A stretch of DNA of 64,000 nucleotides from JAFASC01 sp034669505 (lineage in GTDB: Bacteria > Pseudomonadota > Alphaproteobacteria > Rhizobiales > Beijerinckiaceae): positions 1 to 64,000 of the forward strand of contig JAXDNJ010000020.1 of the NCBI GenBank assembly GCA_034669505.1, read 5' to 3'. The notes beneath the pieces were generated by a model. It ran no database searches, was not told where the DNA came from, and saw only the letters and a program-made list of their open reading frames with translations. Each line of letters opens with the position of its first letter. Position 1 is the first letter of the stretch. A program made the position numbers and the translations under genes. Below are positions 25,508 through 32,951 of this stretch, in pieces.

Positions 25508-25653
25508 GCAAAATCCTTGGGACGCGACTCGGCTCAAGCTGGCTCGAGCGGCGCGGCACGGCGGGTTATCAGAAAAAGGCGGGGCGGGGGAAGCCCGGCC
25601 CGGCGGCCGCGAAAATGGGGACCTGGGGGCCCGCTGTCAAATCGGGGCTCGGC

Positions 25654-26076
25654 CTATCCGGCCGCGCCGGCCTTCTGCCGCAGCGCCCGCATCTCCTCGA
25701 AACGCGCCGTCACGTCCCGCAGGATCGCGGCCATGCCGGCCATCGCGCCGGCCTCGTCCTTCAGCGGCACGATGGTGAATTCGATCGACAGGCGCGTACC
25801 GTCCTTGCGCAAAGCCGGCACGGATAGGAGGTCGCCGTGGCCGTAGCGGCTTTCGCCGGTGCGCATCACCTGCGTGTAGCCGGCCCAGTGCCGCGCCCGC
25901 AGCCGCTCGGGGATGATAAGGTCGAGCGATTGCCCGATCGCCTCGGATCGGGAGAAGCCGAAGATGCGCTCCGCGCCTGGATTCCAGAAGGTGATGCACC
26001 CGTCGCTGTGGCTGGCGATGATGGCGTCGGACATCGAATGGAGCAGGGCCTGGGCGAGCGTGCGTTCGAGCTCCAT
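25654..26076 (-). CDS. Stand-alone PAS-domain sensor protein
   Basis: A 140-residue protein consisting of little more than one PAS domain (residues about 5-125): SDAIIASHSDGCITFWNPGAERIFGFSRSEA, then IGQSLDLIIPERLR, and the late strand IEFTIVPLKDEAG. The C-terminal helix (LRDVTARFEEMRALRQK) would normally lead into an output domain, but the protein stops there. Its ATG lies 2 bp after the stop of the truncated-globin gene, so the two are a tight operon. A heme- or redox-related signal from the globin is a reasonable guess, but no partner kinase is visible. Confidence 0.82.
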   Translation of the reverse strand: MELERTLAQALLHSMSDAIIASHSDGCITFWNPGAERIFGFSRSEAIGQSLDLIIPERLRARHWAGYTQVMRTGESRYGHGDLLSVPALRKDGTRLSIEFTIVPLKDEAGAMAGMAAILRDVTARFEEMRALRQKAGAAG

Positions 26077-26078
26077 CG

Positions 26079-26471
26079 CTACACCGCGCCGGCGGGGCGG
26101 AAGAACAGGCCCGCCTTGAGGCTGTCGGCGATCTGCACCGCGCGCCCGTGCATCGCTTCGGCAAGATCGGGCGGGAGCATCTCCTGGCAGGCCTCGTCAA
26201 ACAGAGCCAGCCAACGCGTGAACAGCTCCGGCGATACGCCTTCGATCTCCTTGTGCACCTGAAGCGGATTGCCGCGGTAGCGGCCGCTCTTCAGCATCAC
26301 CGCGGACCAGAAATCCCGGATGGTCGCCATATGCGCCGGCCATTCCTCGGGACGAATCGCGCGGCCGAAGACCGGGCGGAGCTCGGGATCCGCCCGCACC
26401 TTGGTGTAGAAGAGATCGAGGAGAGCACCGATCTGCGCCTCGGACAATTCAGGTGGGGCTATCGAGATCAT
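26079..26471 (-). CDS. Group III truncated hemoglobin
   Basis: A 130-residue 2/2 globin. The pattern FYTKVRADPELRPVFGRAI, WPAHMATIRDFWSAVML and the proximal-His region LQVHKEIEGVS (His 73) are those of group III truncated hemoglobins, heme proteins that bind O2 or NO and reduce peroxide or nitrite in some species. The stop lies 2 bp before a PAS-domain gene. The start ATG (26469-26471 on the minus strand) shares CATG with the start of the divergent SnoaL-like gene, so each promoter must lie inside the other gene. Confidence 0.88.
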   Translation of the reverse strand: MISIAPPELSEAQIGALLDLFYTKVRADPELRPVFGRAIRPEEWPAHMATIRDFWSAVMLKSGRYRGNPLQVHKEIEGVSPELFTRWLALFDEACQEMLPPDLAEAMHGRAVQIADSLKAGLFFRPAGAV

Positions 26472-26892
26472 GGGCACGGCCGAAAACAGGAACCTCATAG
26501 AGCGCATCTTCGCCGGCCTGGAGATAGGCGACGGACGGCTGCTCTTCGAGAGCATGGGGCAAGACTTCCGCTGGATCATTCCGGGCACGACGAAATGGTC
26601 CAGGACATATGAAGGCAGGGATGCGGTGGCGAACGACCTCATGCGCCCGCTGCGCGGCAAGATCGAAGGCCGGGTGAAAACCAGGGCGCAACGGATCATC
26701 GCGGATGGCGACTTTGTCGCCGTCGAGGCGCGCGGCGACAATATGACCAAGGCGGGCGAGCCCTATCGCAATACCTATTGCTTCGTGTTCCGCTTTGAGG
26801 CCGGCAAGCTCAAAGAGGTGACGGAATACCAGGACACCGAACTCGCGACGCGGGTTTTGGGCGATCCGGGGGAGAAGGGGGGCGCCGCTTAG
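26470..26892 (+). CDS. SnoaL-like / nuclear transport factor 2 fold protein
   Basis: A 140-residue cone-shaped alpha+beta barrel protein. The opening NRNLIERIFAGLEIGDGRLLFESM, followed by DDFRW-like MGQDFRWIIPG and later YCFVFRFEAGKLKEVTEYQDT, matches the SnoaL-like fold used by small isomerases and ligand-binding proteins. No catalytic residues specific to a known enzyme were identified. Its ATG overlaps that of the divergent globin gene in the tetranucleotide CATG. Confidence 0.8.
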   Translation: MGTAENRNLIERIFAGLEIGDGRLLFESMGQDFRWIIPGTTKWSRTYEGRDAVANDLMRPLRGKIEGRVKTRAQRIIADGDFVAVEARGDNMTKAGEPYRNTYCFVFRFEAGKLKEVTEYQDTELATRVLGDPGEKGGAA

Positions 26893-27362
26893 CGAGGCGG
26901 GGATACGGGAAAGGTGAAGGCAGTGAGCCGGGCTAAATGACGACAGCGGGCCGGCGATCAATCGGCAGATGGAGTTCCTCAGCTAAAAAGGGCAACGGCT
27001 TTTTTGGGCTCAGATAATTGCGTTGCCTCGTCTTTGTCTCGGCCGATCGAGTTAAAGCTGAAAGTATGCTGATAGTCGCCGCTTTTGGGTCGCGCAGCTG
27101 TCCGCCTGACGACGGACCGCATCGGCATGGTTGCCCAGGATAGAGGCCTTGATGAAAGATACTCAAGTCCAGAAAATTGCGAGTTGTCCAGGAGACAATT
27201 TGATGCTCAAGTGGCTAAGATATCGCGATCGGTCGCAATCCGGCGGCTCAGGCCTCGTCGTGCTTAAGGAGGACGCCTGAACAACTACTTAGTACTTACT
27301 CTTCAGAGCAGTACTCGCTCGCAAGGAGAGGCTTATTCTTCCTATTTTACTGAGAGGTTTCT
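26893..27362. other. Intergenic stretch with one possible 42-codon ORF
   Basis: About 470 bp before the low-GC islet. The only frame worth noting is a plus-strand one at 27152-27280 (starting MKDTQVQKIASCPGDNL), with no convincing ribosome site and no recognised relative. The last 80 bp are AT-rich and probably hold the promoter of the gene at 27363. No tRNA, repeat or terminator of note is seen. Confidence 0.4.
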
Positions 27363-28055
27363 GTGACAGACAGAATAGCGACTCAGCCGTGGTTGCGTGG
27401 TTCGGTGACGGTGAACGCGCTTTTGGCTTTTGGTTTTGGTGTGTGCTTTCTCACCGCGATGTTGGTATTTGCAACTCAGTATCCCAATCCAACTTCTTTC
27501 CAGGTTCGTGTTTTCGTTACTACTCTCGCGCTGTCCGCAGCCGGTGTCGGCGCAATGTTGCCTGGCACACTAAATCTTGGAAACCAGCCGTTGTTTCGGG
27601 CAACGGGTGCGCTAGCGCTGTTTGCTGCCGTATTTTTCTTTCAGCCTAAGATCGCTGAGACCGTTGTTCAGTTCGTTGCCCCTCCTTCCTCTCCTGAACC
27701 CATCGCCTTAGAATATCTTCACAAGGTAGATGAGGGGAAGATTCGAGAGGGATGGGACGAGCTTGATCCGGCGGCGCATGGCGTCAGCGTTGATACTGTC
27801 GAAACCCTGCAACGGCTTTATCAAAGTTATCGAAAGCCGTTAGGCGTGGCCGTAACTCGTGAATTGGTTGGAACCAGTTCTATTCAGTCGCCGCAAGGAT
27901 ATCCTCTTGGACTGTATCAAGTTCTAAATTACCGAACGAAGTTTTCTAACTCGACCAATTGTCGACAGGAAGCTGTCACCCTGCGCGCTACTCAGGATCT
28001 AAAATGGCGGGTATTCAGCCACCTGATCGGCCCGACTGCAATCGAGTGTCAATAA
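27363..28055 (+). CDS. Membrane protein with a C-terminal DUF4019-like domain
   Basis: A 230-residue protein from a GTG start with a GAGAGG site. Three hydrophobic helices (about residues 15-38, 48-66 and 80-97) occupy the N-terminal half. The C-terminal part (about residues 110-228) fits the DUF4019 pattern: a helix with VDEGKIREGWDELDP, then YRKPLGVAVTREL, PLGLYQVLNYRTKF, and a Trp near the end (LKWRVFSHL). The domain has no assigned function. Codon use is AT-richer than the genome average here. It is followed after 17 bp by an exported cysteine protease, so the pair probably acts together at the membrane. Confidence 0.65.
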   Translation: MTDRIATQPWLRGSVTVNALLAFGFGVCFLTAMLVFATQYPNPTSFQVRVFVTTLALSAAGVGAMLPGTLNLGNQPLFRATGALALFAAVFFFQPKIAETVVQFVAPPSSPEPIALEYLHKVDEGKIREGWDELDPAAHGVSVDTVETLQRLYQSYRKPLGVAVTRELVGTSSIQSPQGYPLGLYQVLNYRTKFSNSTNCRQEAVTLRATQDLKWRVFSHLIGPTAIECQ

Positions 28056-28072
28056 ACAATAGGAGAGGCAAT

Positions 28073-28726
28073 ATGGACAAGCGCGAGTTTCTCATAACAT
28101 TTTCGGCGGCTGCGGCCGGTGCGCTACTTCCGACGCGGTGCGCTCACGCGTACCTGCAATGTCAACAGACGGCGGTGGGTGAAGCATGTGAGGCCGGCGT
28201 AGCGAGGGCGAGACTACCAACGTTCTATGCGTTTCAAGAACTGCCGCAATGGTGTTGGGCAGCATCGGTGTCGATGATCTTTAAATATTACGGCTATGAC
28301 GTTTCGCAGCAACAAATCGTGGAAGCGGTATATGGCGCTACGGTCAATTTACCTGCAATGGCCGGCGCGACGATTTCGCAGCAGTTGAATCGCGAATGGG
28401 TGGACGCTCGAGGTCGCCGGTTTCGCTCCACAATGCAGGGCTTGTTTGATGCGGATGCCGGCGTAATGACCCTGAACAACCAAGAGATTATCCAAACGTT
28501 GGCAAGCGAACGTCCGCTTCTACTCGGCAACACGACGCATGCTGTCGTGCTGACTGCTATCGGGTATTTTGCGACTCCTATGGGGCCGAATATCGTAAAC
28601 ATCGGCGTGCTCGATCCTTGGCCAGGCATCGGCATGCGCGGGGCGCAGAGCCCAGCTGAGTTGGTCCCAATGCCGTATGGCGGCGCGTTACGTTACTTGG
28701 CGCTACCATTAGTGCAGCCAGCCTAA
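28073..28726 (+). CDS. Exported papain-like (C39-type) cysteine protease
   Basis: A 217-residue protein. The start has an AGGAGAGG site and opens a signal peptide resembling a Tat or Sec leader (MDKREFLITFSAAAAGALLP). The catalytic centre reads LPQWCWAASVSM (Cys 61), with His 156 in NTTHAVVLTA and Asp 181 in VLDPWPG, the order of papain-fold C39-like peptidases. Cys 30 and Cys 39 may form a disulphide. Members cleave peptides or act as transglutaminase-like enzymes; the target is unknown. The gene is the second of a lower-GC pair and has no bacteriocin or ABC exporter beside it, so the usual C39 leader-processing role is not supported. Confidence 0.75.
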   Translation: MDKREFLITFSAAAAGALLPTRCAHAYLQCQQTAVGEACEAGVARARLPTFYAFQELPQWCWAASVSMIFKYYGYDVSQQQIVEAVYGATVNLPAMAGATISQQLNREWVDARGRRFRSTMQGLFDADAGVMTLNNQEIIQTLASERPLLLGNTTHAVVLTAIGYFATPMGPNIVNIGVLDPWPGIGMRGAQSPAELVPMPYGGALRYLALPLVQPA

Positions 28727-28752
28727 TAGCGTGATAAGGACATTTCGTCAGC

Positions 28753-29019
28753 TCATCTGATGTTTTGAACATCGACAGCATTGATCGTCACGGCCCTTTC
28801 GCCGATACAGAATTTGCGAGCTGCAATGGCGTAGATGCGTTCCAGCTGACGGTCGAAGATGCCTTGGTAGTCCGAGCCCTGCTTGGTTTCGGGCTCTAGG
28901 TCATCAAGCGCGTGGTCGGTGATCATGACGCATACAAGCTGCCGGTCCTGGTCGAACATATCGAATTCTACGTGACCCGGGTGGCGGACTGCCGGAAGTC
29001 CTGTTGGAGTCAAGCTCAC
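28753..29019 (-). CDS. DUF1488 family protein
   Basis: An 88-residue protein with the DUF1488 pattern: VEFDMFDQDRQLVCVMITDHALDDL, then FDRQLERIYAIAARKF and a final strand AVTINAVDVQNI. Short members of this family are widespread in Hyphomicrobiales and have no known function. It converges on the protease gene at 28073-28726 and is divergent from groES, about 200 bp upstream of the CIRCE element. Confidence 0.75.
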   Translation of the reverse strand: MSLTPTGLPAVRHPGHVEFDMFDQDRQLVCVMITDHALDDLEPETKQGSDYQGIFDRQLERIYAIAARKFCIGERAVTINAVDVQNIR

Positions 29020-29219
29020 GTATTTCCTCCCATCGCTCCATGTGGGACCTATTGGCGCGACAACGATGCAGTAAGTTAGGTCCCTGTGCGCTCTCTATGA
29101 TCGCGGGTGGGACCTGGCCTGAGGTGCCAACCCGGCGCCTTGCTTTGGCTGAACAACGGCCCTAGCTGCCCTCCTCAATTGCACACTGGTTCGCGAGGAC
29201 GAGAAGATACCCATTGCTA

Positions 29220-29246
29220 TTAGCACTCACCTGTATAGAGTGCTAA
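29220..29246 (+). promoter_or_regulatory. CIRCE element, HrcA operator of groESL
   Basis: TTAGCACTC and GAGTGCTAA form the perfect 9-bp inverted repeat of CIRCE around a 9-nt spacer, 27 bp before the groES start. It is bound by the HrcA repressor in families where it has been tested and gives heat-inducible transcription. Confidence 0.96.
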
Positions 29247-29273
29247 TCCTCACTCCCAATCGAGGAAACACCC

Positions 29274-29588
29274 ATGAAATTCCGTCCCCTGCATGATCGT
29301 GTCGTCGTCCGCCGTATCGAAGGCGAGGAGAAAACCAAGGGCGGCATCATCATCCCGGACAACGCCAAGGAGAAGCCGCAAGAGGGCGAAGTCGTCGCTG
29401 TCGGTCCCGGGGCCCGCGACGAGAACGGCAAGATCGTGCCGCTCGATCTTAAGGCCGGCGACCGCGTCCTGTTCGGCAAATGGTCGGGCAGCGAGGTCAA
29501 GCTCGACGGCGAAGACCTTCTGATCATGAAGGAATCCGACATCATGGGCGTGATCGAGGGCGCCGCCAAACTGAAGAAGGCGGCCTAA
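29274..29588 (+). CDS. groES: Co-chaperonin GroES
   Basis: The 104-residue co-chaperonin forms the heptameric lid of GroEL. Typical segments are MKFRPLHDRVVVRR, the mobile loop EGEEKTKGGIIIPDNAKEK, and KAGDRVLFGKWSG with KLDGEDLLIMKESDI. It is the first gene of the operon, controlled by a CIRCE element, and is separated from groEL by 51 bp. The ribosome site is GAGGAAA. Confidence 0.98.
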   Translation: MKFRPLHDRVVVRRIEGEEKTKGGIIIPDNAKEKPQEGEVVAVGPGARDENGKIVPLDLKAGDRVLFGKWSGSEVKLDGEDLLIMKESDIMGVIEGAAKLKKAA

Positions 29589-29639
29589 GGCCAAGCCCCG
29601 ACCCGAACCCGTTCATCCCCACACCAAGGAACCAATATC

Positions 29640-31289
29640 ATGGCCGCTAAAGAAATTCGCTTTTCAACCGACGCACGCGACAGGCTGCTGCGTGGCATCG
29701 ATACGCTCAACAACGCCGTCAAGGTGACGCTCGGCCCGAAGGGCCGCAACGTCGTCATCGACAAGTCCTACGGCGCGCCGCGCATCACCAAGGACGGCAT
29801 CACCGTCGCCAAGGAGATCGAGCTTTCCGACAAGTTCGAGAATATGGGCGCGCAGATGGTGCGCGAGGTCGCCTCCAAGACCAACGAACTTGCCGGTGAC
29901 GGCACGACGACGGCGACCGTGCTTGCCGCCTCGATCATGAAGGAAGGCATCAAGCTCGTTGCCTCCGGCATGAACCCGATGGACCTGAAGCGCGGCATCG
30001 ACATCGCCGTGGCGGCGGTCACCAAGGACATCGAGAAGCGCGCCAAGAAGGTCGGCTCCTCCGAGGAGATCGGCCAGATCGGCACGATCGCCTCGAATGG
30101 CGACGCCTCGATCGGCGAGATGATCGCCAAGGCGATGAAGAAAGTCGGCAACGAGGGCGTGATCACGGTCGAGGAGGCAAAGACCGCCGAGACCGAGCTC
30201 GACGTCGTCGAGGGCATGCAGTTCGACCGTGGCTATCTCTCGCCGTACTTCATCACCAACGCCGAGAAGATGGTGGCCGAACTCGAGGACCCCTACATCC
30301 TCATCCACGAGAAGAAGCTGTCGTCGCTGCAGGCGATGCTGCCGATCCTCGAGGCGGTGGTGCAGACTGGCAAGCCGCTCGTGATCGTCGCCGAGGACAT
30401 CGAGGGCGAGGCTTTGGCGACGCTGGTCGTCAATAAGCTGCGCGGTGGGCTCAAGGTCGCGGCGGTGAAGGCGCCGGGCTTCGGCGACCGCCGCAAGGCC
30501 ATGCTCGAGGATATCGCGATCCTGACCGGCGGCCAGACGATCTCGGAAGATCTCGGCATCAAGCTTGAGAACGTGACGCTGCAGATGCTCGGCCGCGCCA
30601 AGCGGGTGCGGATCGAGAAGGAGAATACGACGATCATCGACGGCGCCGGCGACAAGGCCGGGATCGAGGGCCGTATTGCCCAGATCAAGGCGCAGGTCGA
30701 GGAGACCACCTCCGACTACGACAAGGAGAAGCTGCAGGAGCGCCTCGCCAAACTCGCCGGTGGCGTCGCGGTCATCCGCGTCGGCGGCTCGACGGAGGTG
30801 GAGGTGAAGGAGAAGAAAGATCGCGTCGACGATGCCCTCCACGCCACCCGCGCTGCGGTCGAGGAAGGGATCGTGCCCGGCGGCGGCGTCGCGCTGCTCC
30901 GCGCCAAAGCGGCGGTCGGCAAGCTCACCAACGACAATGCCGAAGTGCAAGCCGGCATCAACATCGTGCTTCGCGCGCTCGAGGCGCCGATCCGGCAAAT
31001 CGCTGAGAACTCGGGCAGCGAAGGGGCCATCGTCGTCGGCAAGATTCTCGGCAACAAGTCCGAGACCTACGGCTTCAACGCTCAGACCGAGGATTACGTC
31101 GACATGCTGAGTGCCGGCATTGTCGATCCGGCCAAAGTCGTGCGCGTCGCGCTGCAGGACGCCGCGTCGATCGCCGGTCTCCTCATCACCACCGAGGCGA
31201 TGATCGCCGAAGCGCCGAAGAAGGAAGCGGCAGGCGGCGGCATGCCAGGCGGCGGCGGCATGGGCGGCATGGGCGGCATGGACTACTGA
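29640..31289 (+). CDS. groEL: Chaperonin GroEL
   Basis: The 549-residue chaperonin subunit, ATP-dependent folding cage with GroES. Intact landmarks are VTLGPKGRNVVIDKSYGAP, DGTTTATVLAASI, the apical VEGMQFDRGYLSPYF, and the C-terminal Gly/Met tail (GGGMPGGGGMGGMGGM). Alphaproteobacteria often carry several groESL copies; this one has the HrcA/CIRCE control expected of the general heat-inducible copy. The very high GC third positions contrast with the AT-richer islet just upstream. Confidence 0.98.
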   Translation: MAAKEIRFSTDARDRLLRGIDTLNNAVKVTLGPKGRNVVIDKSYGAPRITKDGITVAKEIELSDKFENMGAQMVREVASKTNELAGDGTTTATVLAASIMKEGIKLVASGMNPMDLKRGIDIAVAAVTKDIEKRAKKVGSSEEIGQIGTIASNGDASIGEMIAKAMKKVGNEGVITVEEAKTAETELDVVEGMQFDRGYLSPYFITNAEKMVAELEDPYILIHEKKLSSLQAMLPILEAVVQTGKPLVIVAEDIEGEALATLVVNKLRGGLKVAAVKAPGFGDRRKAMLEDIAILTGGQTISEDLGIKLENVTLQMLGRAKRVRIEKENTTIIDGAGDKAGIEGRIAQIKAQVEETTSDYDKEKLQERLAKLAGGVAVIRVGGSTEVEVKEKKDRVDDALHATRAAVEEGIVPGGGVALLRAKAAVGKLTNDNAEVQAGINIVLRALEAPIRQIAENSGSEGAIVVGKILGNKSETYGFNAQTEDYVDMLSAGIVDPAKVVRVALQDAASIAGLLITTEAMIAEAPKKEAAGGGMPGGGGMGGMGGMDY

Positions 31290-31412
31290 TCTCTCACGGG
31301 GGAGATACCAGAGCGTCAGGCGCAACTCCACGCGTCTGACGCGCGCCTGCCAGCACCGACAGATTGGCTCGCGCAACCTTTCTACCGGGCAGCTTGACGA
31401 GAGGAATACGGT

Positions 31413-31892
31413 TTGGGGCTGAAAGAAACGCTGGAGGAAATGCAGAAGGGCGCCGATCGCGAGCGCAGACGAAGAGACGAAGCACCTGAGAAGCTCGCGG
31501 AATGGGTGGCGGTGATCGACGCCTTATACGTGCAGGTGAAAGAATTCCTGTCTGAGCATAAGCTGCTGGGGTTTGCGTCGAAGATCGTGCAGGTTCGTGA
31601 AGAACACCTCGGCGGCGATTATGAAATCGAAGGCCTTCTGATCTTTGCACCGGGAAAAGAACAGGATCACCCGGTCGCCGTTGCGCTCTATCCCGCGGCA
31701 TCCACCAGGCTGGCGTCCTCCGGTGTGGTCGACATGTTCCGGACCGACAGACCTAGCCACAAGGTTCAACTATATCGTCTGCGGGACGCGACCACGGATA
31801 AATTCGATTGGCATATCGGACAAACCGGCAATCGCAAATTGCTCACCAAATCGGCGCTTGAGGCGGAGCTCGATACGATGCTTAGGCTCTGA
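31413..31892 (+). CDS. Conserved hypothetical protein, helical N-terminus
   Basis: A 159-residue protein from a TTG start with a GAGAGGA site seven bases before it. The first 35 residues are a strongly charged helix (KETLEEMQKGADRERRRRDEAPEKL); the rest looks like a compact alpha/beta domain with strands EGLLIFAPG and VAVALYPAA and the phrase FDWHIGQTGNRKLLTKSALEAEL. No domain or motif was recognised. It lies 123 bp after groEL and could be co-transcribed, but a hairpin without a T-run separates them. Confidence 0.6.
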   Translation: MGLKETLEEMQKGADRERRRRDEAPEKLAEWVAVIDALYVQVKEFLSEHKLLGFASKIVQVREEHLGGDYEIEGLLIFAPGKEQDHPVAVALYPAASTRLASSGVVDMFRTDRPSHKVQLYRLRDATTDKFDWHIGQTGNRKLLTKSALEAELDTMLRL

Positions 31893-32013
31893 CGGGGACG
31901 AGATTCGTCTCGGTTAATGCGTGCGTCCACCCGATTCCGGTGAGCGCCCACCGCCGTTTAGCCATCGACAATCCATTAGTGAAGCGAAACAGTTCCGTGT
32001 TTTGCGACCAGAG

Positions 32014-32252
32014 CTACTCGTTCGACGGATTAGACTTGAATGCAGCTTCAAACGTTTGCGCCTCAAGTTTGTGCAGGCCGACTACACGTTCGTAGGCCTC
32101 CTTATCGCTTCTGACGCGATACTGCAGTTCGCCTGCACTTTCGGGCAGGAGCCGCGCAATCTTGAAATCACCCGGTGCTGCGGGCGTGAATCTCGATGCT
32201 CTCGCAAAGCGGACGCTCTGGCCTGCAACGAAGAATGGCGCGTGGTCATCAT
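32014..32252 (-). pseudogene. Small conserved hypothetical protein, broken at the start codon region
   Basis: The frame reading FFVAGQSVRFARASRF, then FKIARLLPES, GELQYRVRSDKEAYERVV and ending SNPSNE matches a small beta-rich protein common in Rhizobiales. In that frame no start codon precedes it: an ATG ATG pair at 32247-32252 is one base out. Restoring one A (ATGAATGACC for ATGATGACC) gives an intact 79-residue protein beginning MNDHAPFF. As written the gene is untranslatable. Deletion or consensus error are both possible. Confidence 0.6.
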
Positions 32253-32332
32253 TGAGCGTTCAGTGCTCGCCCTTGGGCGAGGGTCCCATCGCCGGAGTAT
32301 GGATTCTATCTCGTGGTCCGCCTTACTCGCCG

Positions 32333-32428
32333 CTAGAAAGCTATCGATTCCAGGATAGCTCCGCTTATGGCCACAAGCAGCAAGCATAGGAAAATCGCAG
32401 ACAAAGCAGAGTTTCCGATCACAGACAT
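32333..32428 (-). CDS. Possible 31-residue single-helix membrane peptide
   Basis: A short frame starting MSVIGNSALSAIFLCLLLVA and ending ESIAF, a single hydrophobic helix with small polar ends. There is no clear ribosome site and it lies in an eroded region, so it may be chance or the remnant of a larger gene. Confidence 0.25.
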   Translation of the reverse strand: MSVIGNSALSAIFLCLLLVAISGAILESIAF

Positions 32429-32482
32429 CGTTTGGGCGGCAGTTATCCTTGGCGGCGAACGTTCGTCAGTCGCGTGGGTCGC

Positions 32483-32520
32483 CCGGCGTGGTCTCTTACA
32501 TCCGGCGTGGTCTCTTACAT
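32483..32520. repeat. Perfect 19-bp tandem duplication
   Basis: CCGGCGTGGTCTCTTACAT occurs twice back to back with no mismatch (32483-32501 and 32502-32520). Two copies only; it lies outside any recognised gene. Confidence 0.9.
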
Positions 32521-32564
32521 AAGGAGGCCCAAGGTGCATTACACCGTCTATTGGCTACCTTTTC

Positions 32565-32831
32565 GTGCCAAACCCCTTCTTTTTCAAATGTCTAGCAAAG
32601 AGCGGCGCATCTTCCCGCGGAGCGAAGAACAAATGTCTCTACCTGCACATTACCGAGGCCGCGCGACATCATGAGAGCGACGCCAAGGCGCATCGCGCGG
32701 CCGCCGAGCATCATGGCAAGTCTGACCACGCGGCGGCCTGCAAGCATTCAACTGAGGCTTACGGCCGTTCGACAAAAGCTCACGCGAGTTCTGGCAAAGC
32801 TCAATCGAAGAGCGCTCGGCAAAGCAAATAA
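32565..32831 (+). CDS. Small His/Ala/Lys-rich protein
   Basis: An 88-residue frame from a GTG start. The C-terminal two thirds is a repetitive helix with regularly placed His-His pairs (ITEAARHHESDAKAHRAAAEHHG) and a Ser/Lys-rich tail, resembling a small low-complexity protein family of Rhizobiales. The first 28 residues (MPNPFFFKCLAKSGASSRG) are atypical, so the true start may lie in another frame and the gene may be damaged. It precedes pyrB by 120 bp. Confidence 0.5.
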   Translation: MPNPFFFKCLAKSGASSRGAKNKCLYLHITEAARHHESDAKAHRAAAEHHGKSDHAAACKHSTEAYGRSTKAHASSGKAQSKSARQSK

Positions 32832-32951
32832 GGCAAGCTGCTCTGGCGGCGATCAGAACAGCGGCCGTCACCGATTGAAATATGGGTTGGGATCCCCGCG
32901 CAGCGGCGGCATCTTGCCTCCGGCGCCACAAGCGCCTAGACCGCCTCTTTC

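Noticed and set aside
29664..31376. Long open frame antisense to groEL
   Set aside because: Mirror of a highly GC-biased coding sequence. groEL is unmistakable on the plus strand, and the antisense product has no motif or ribosome site.
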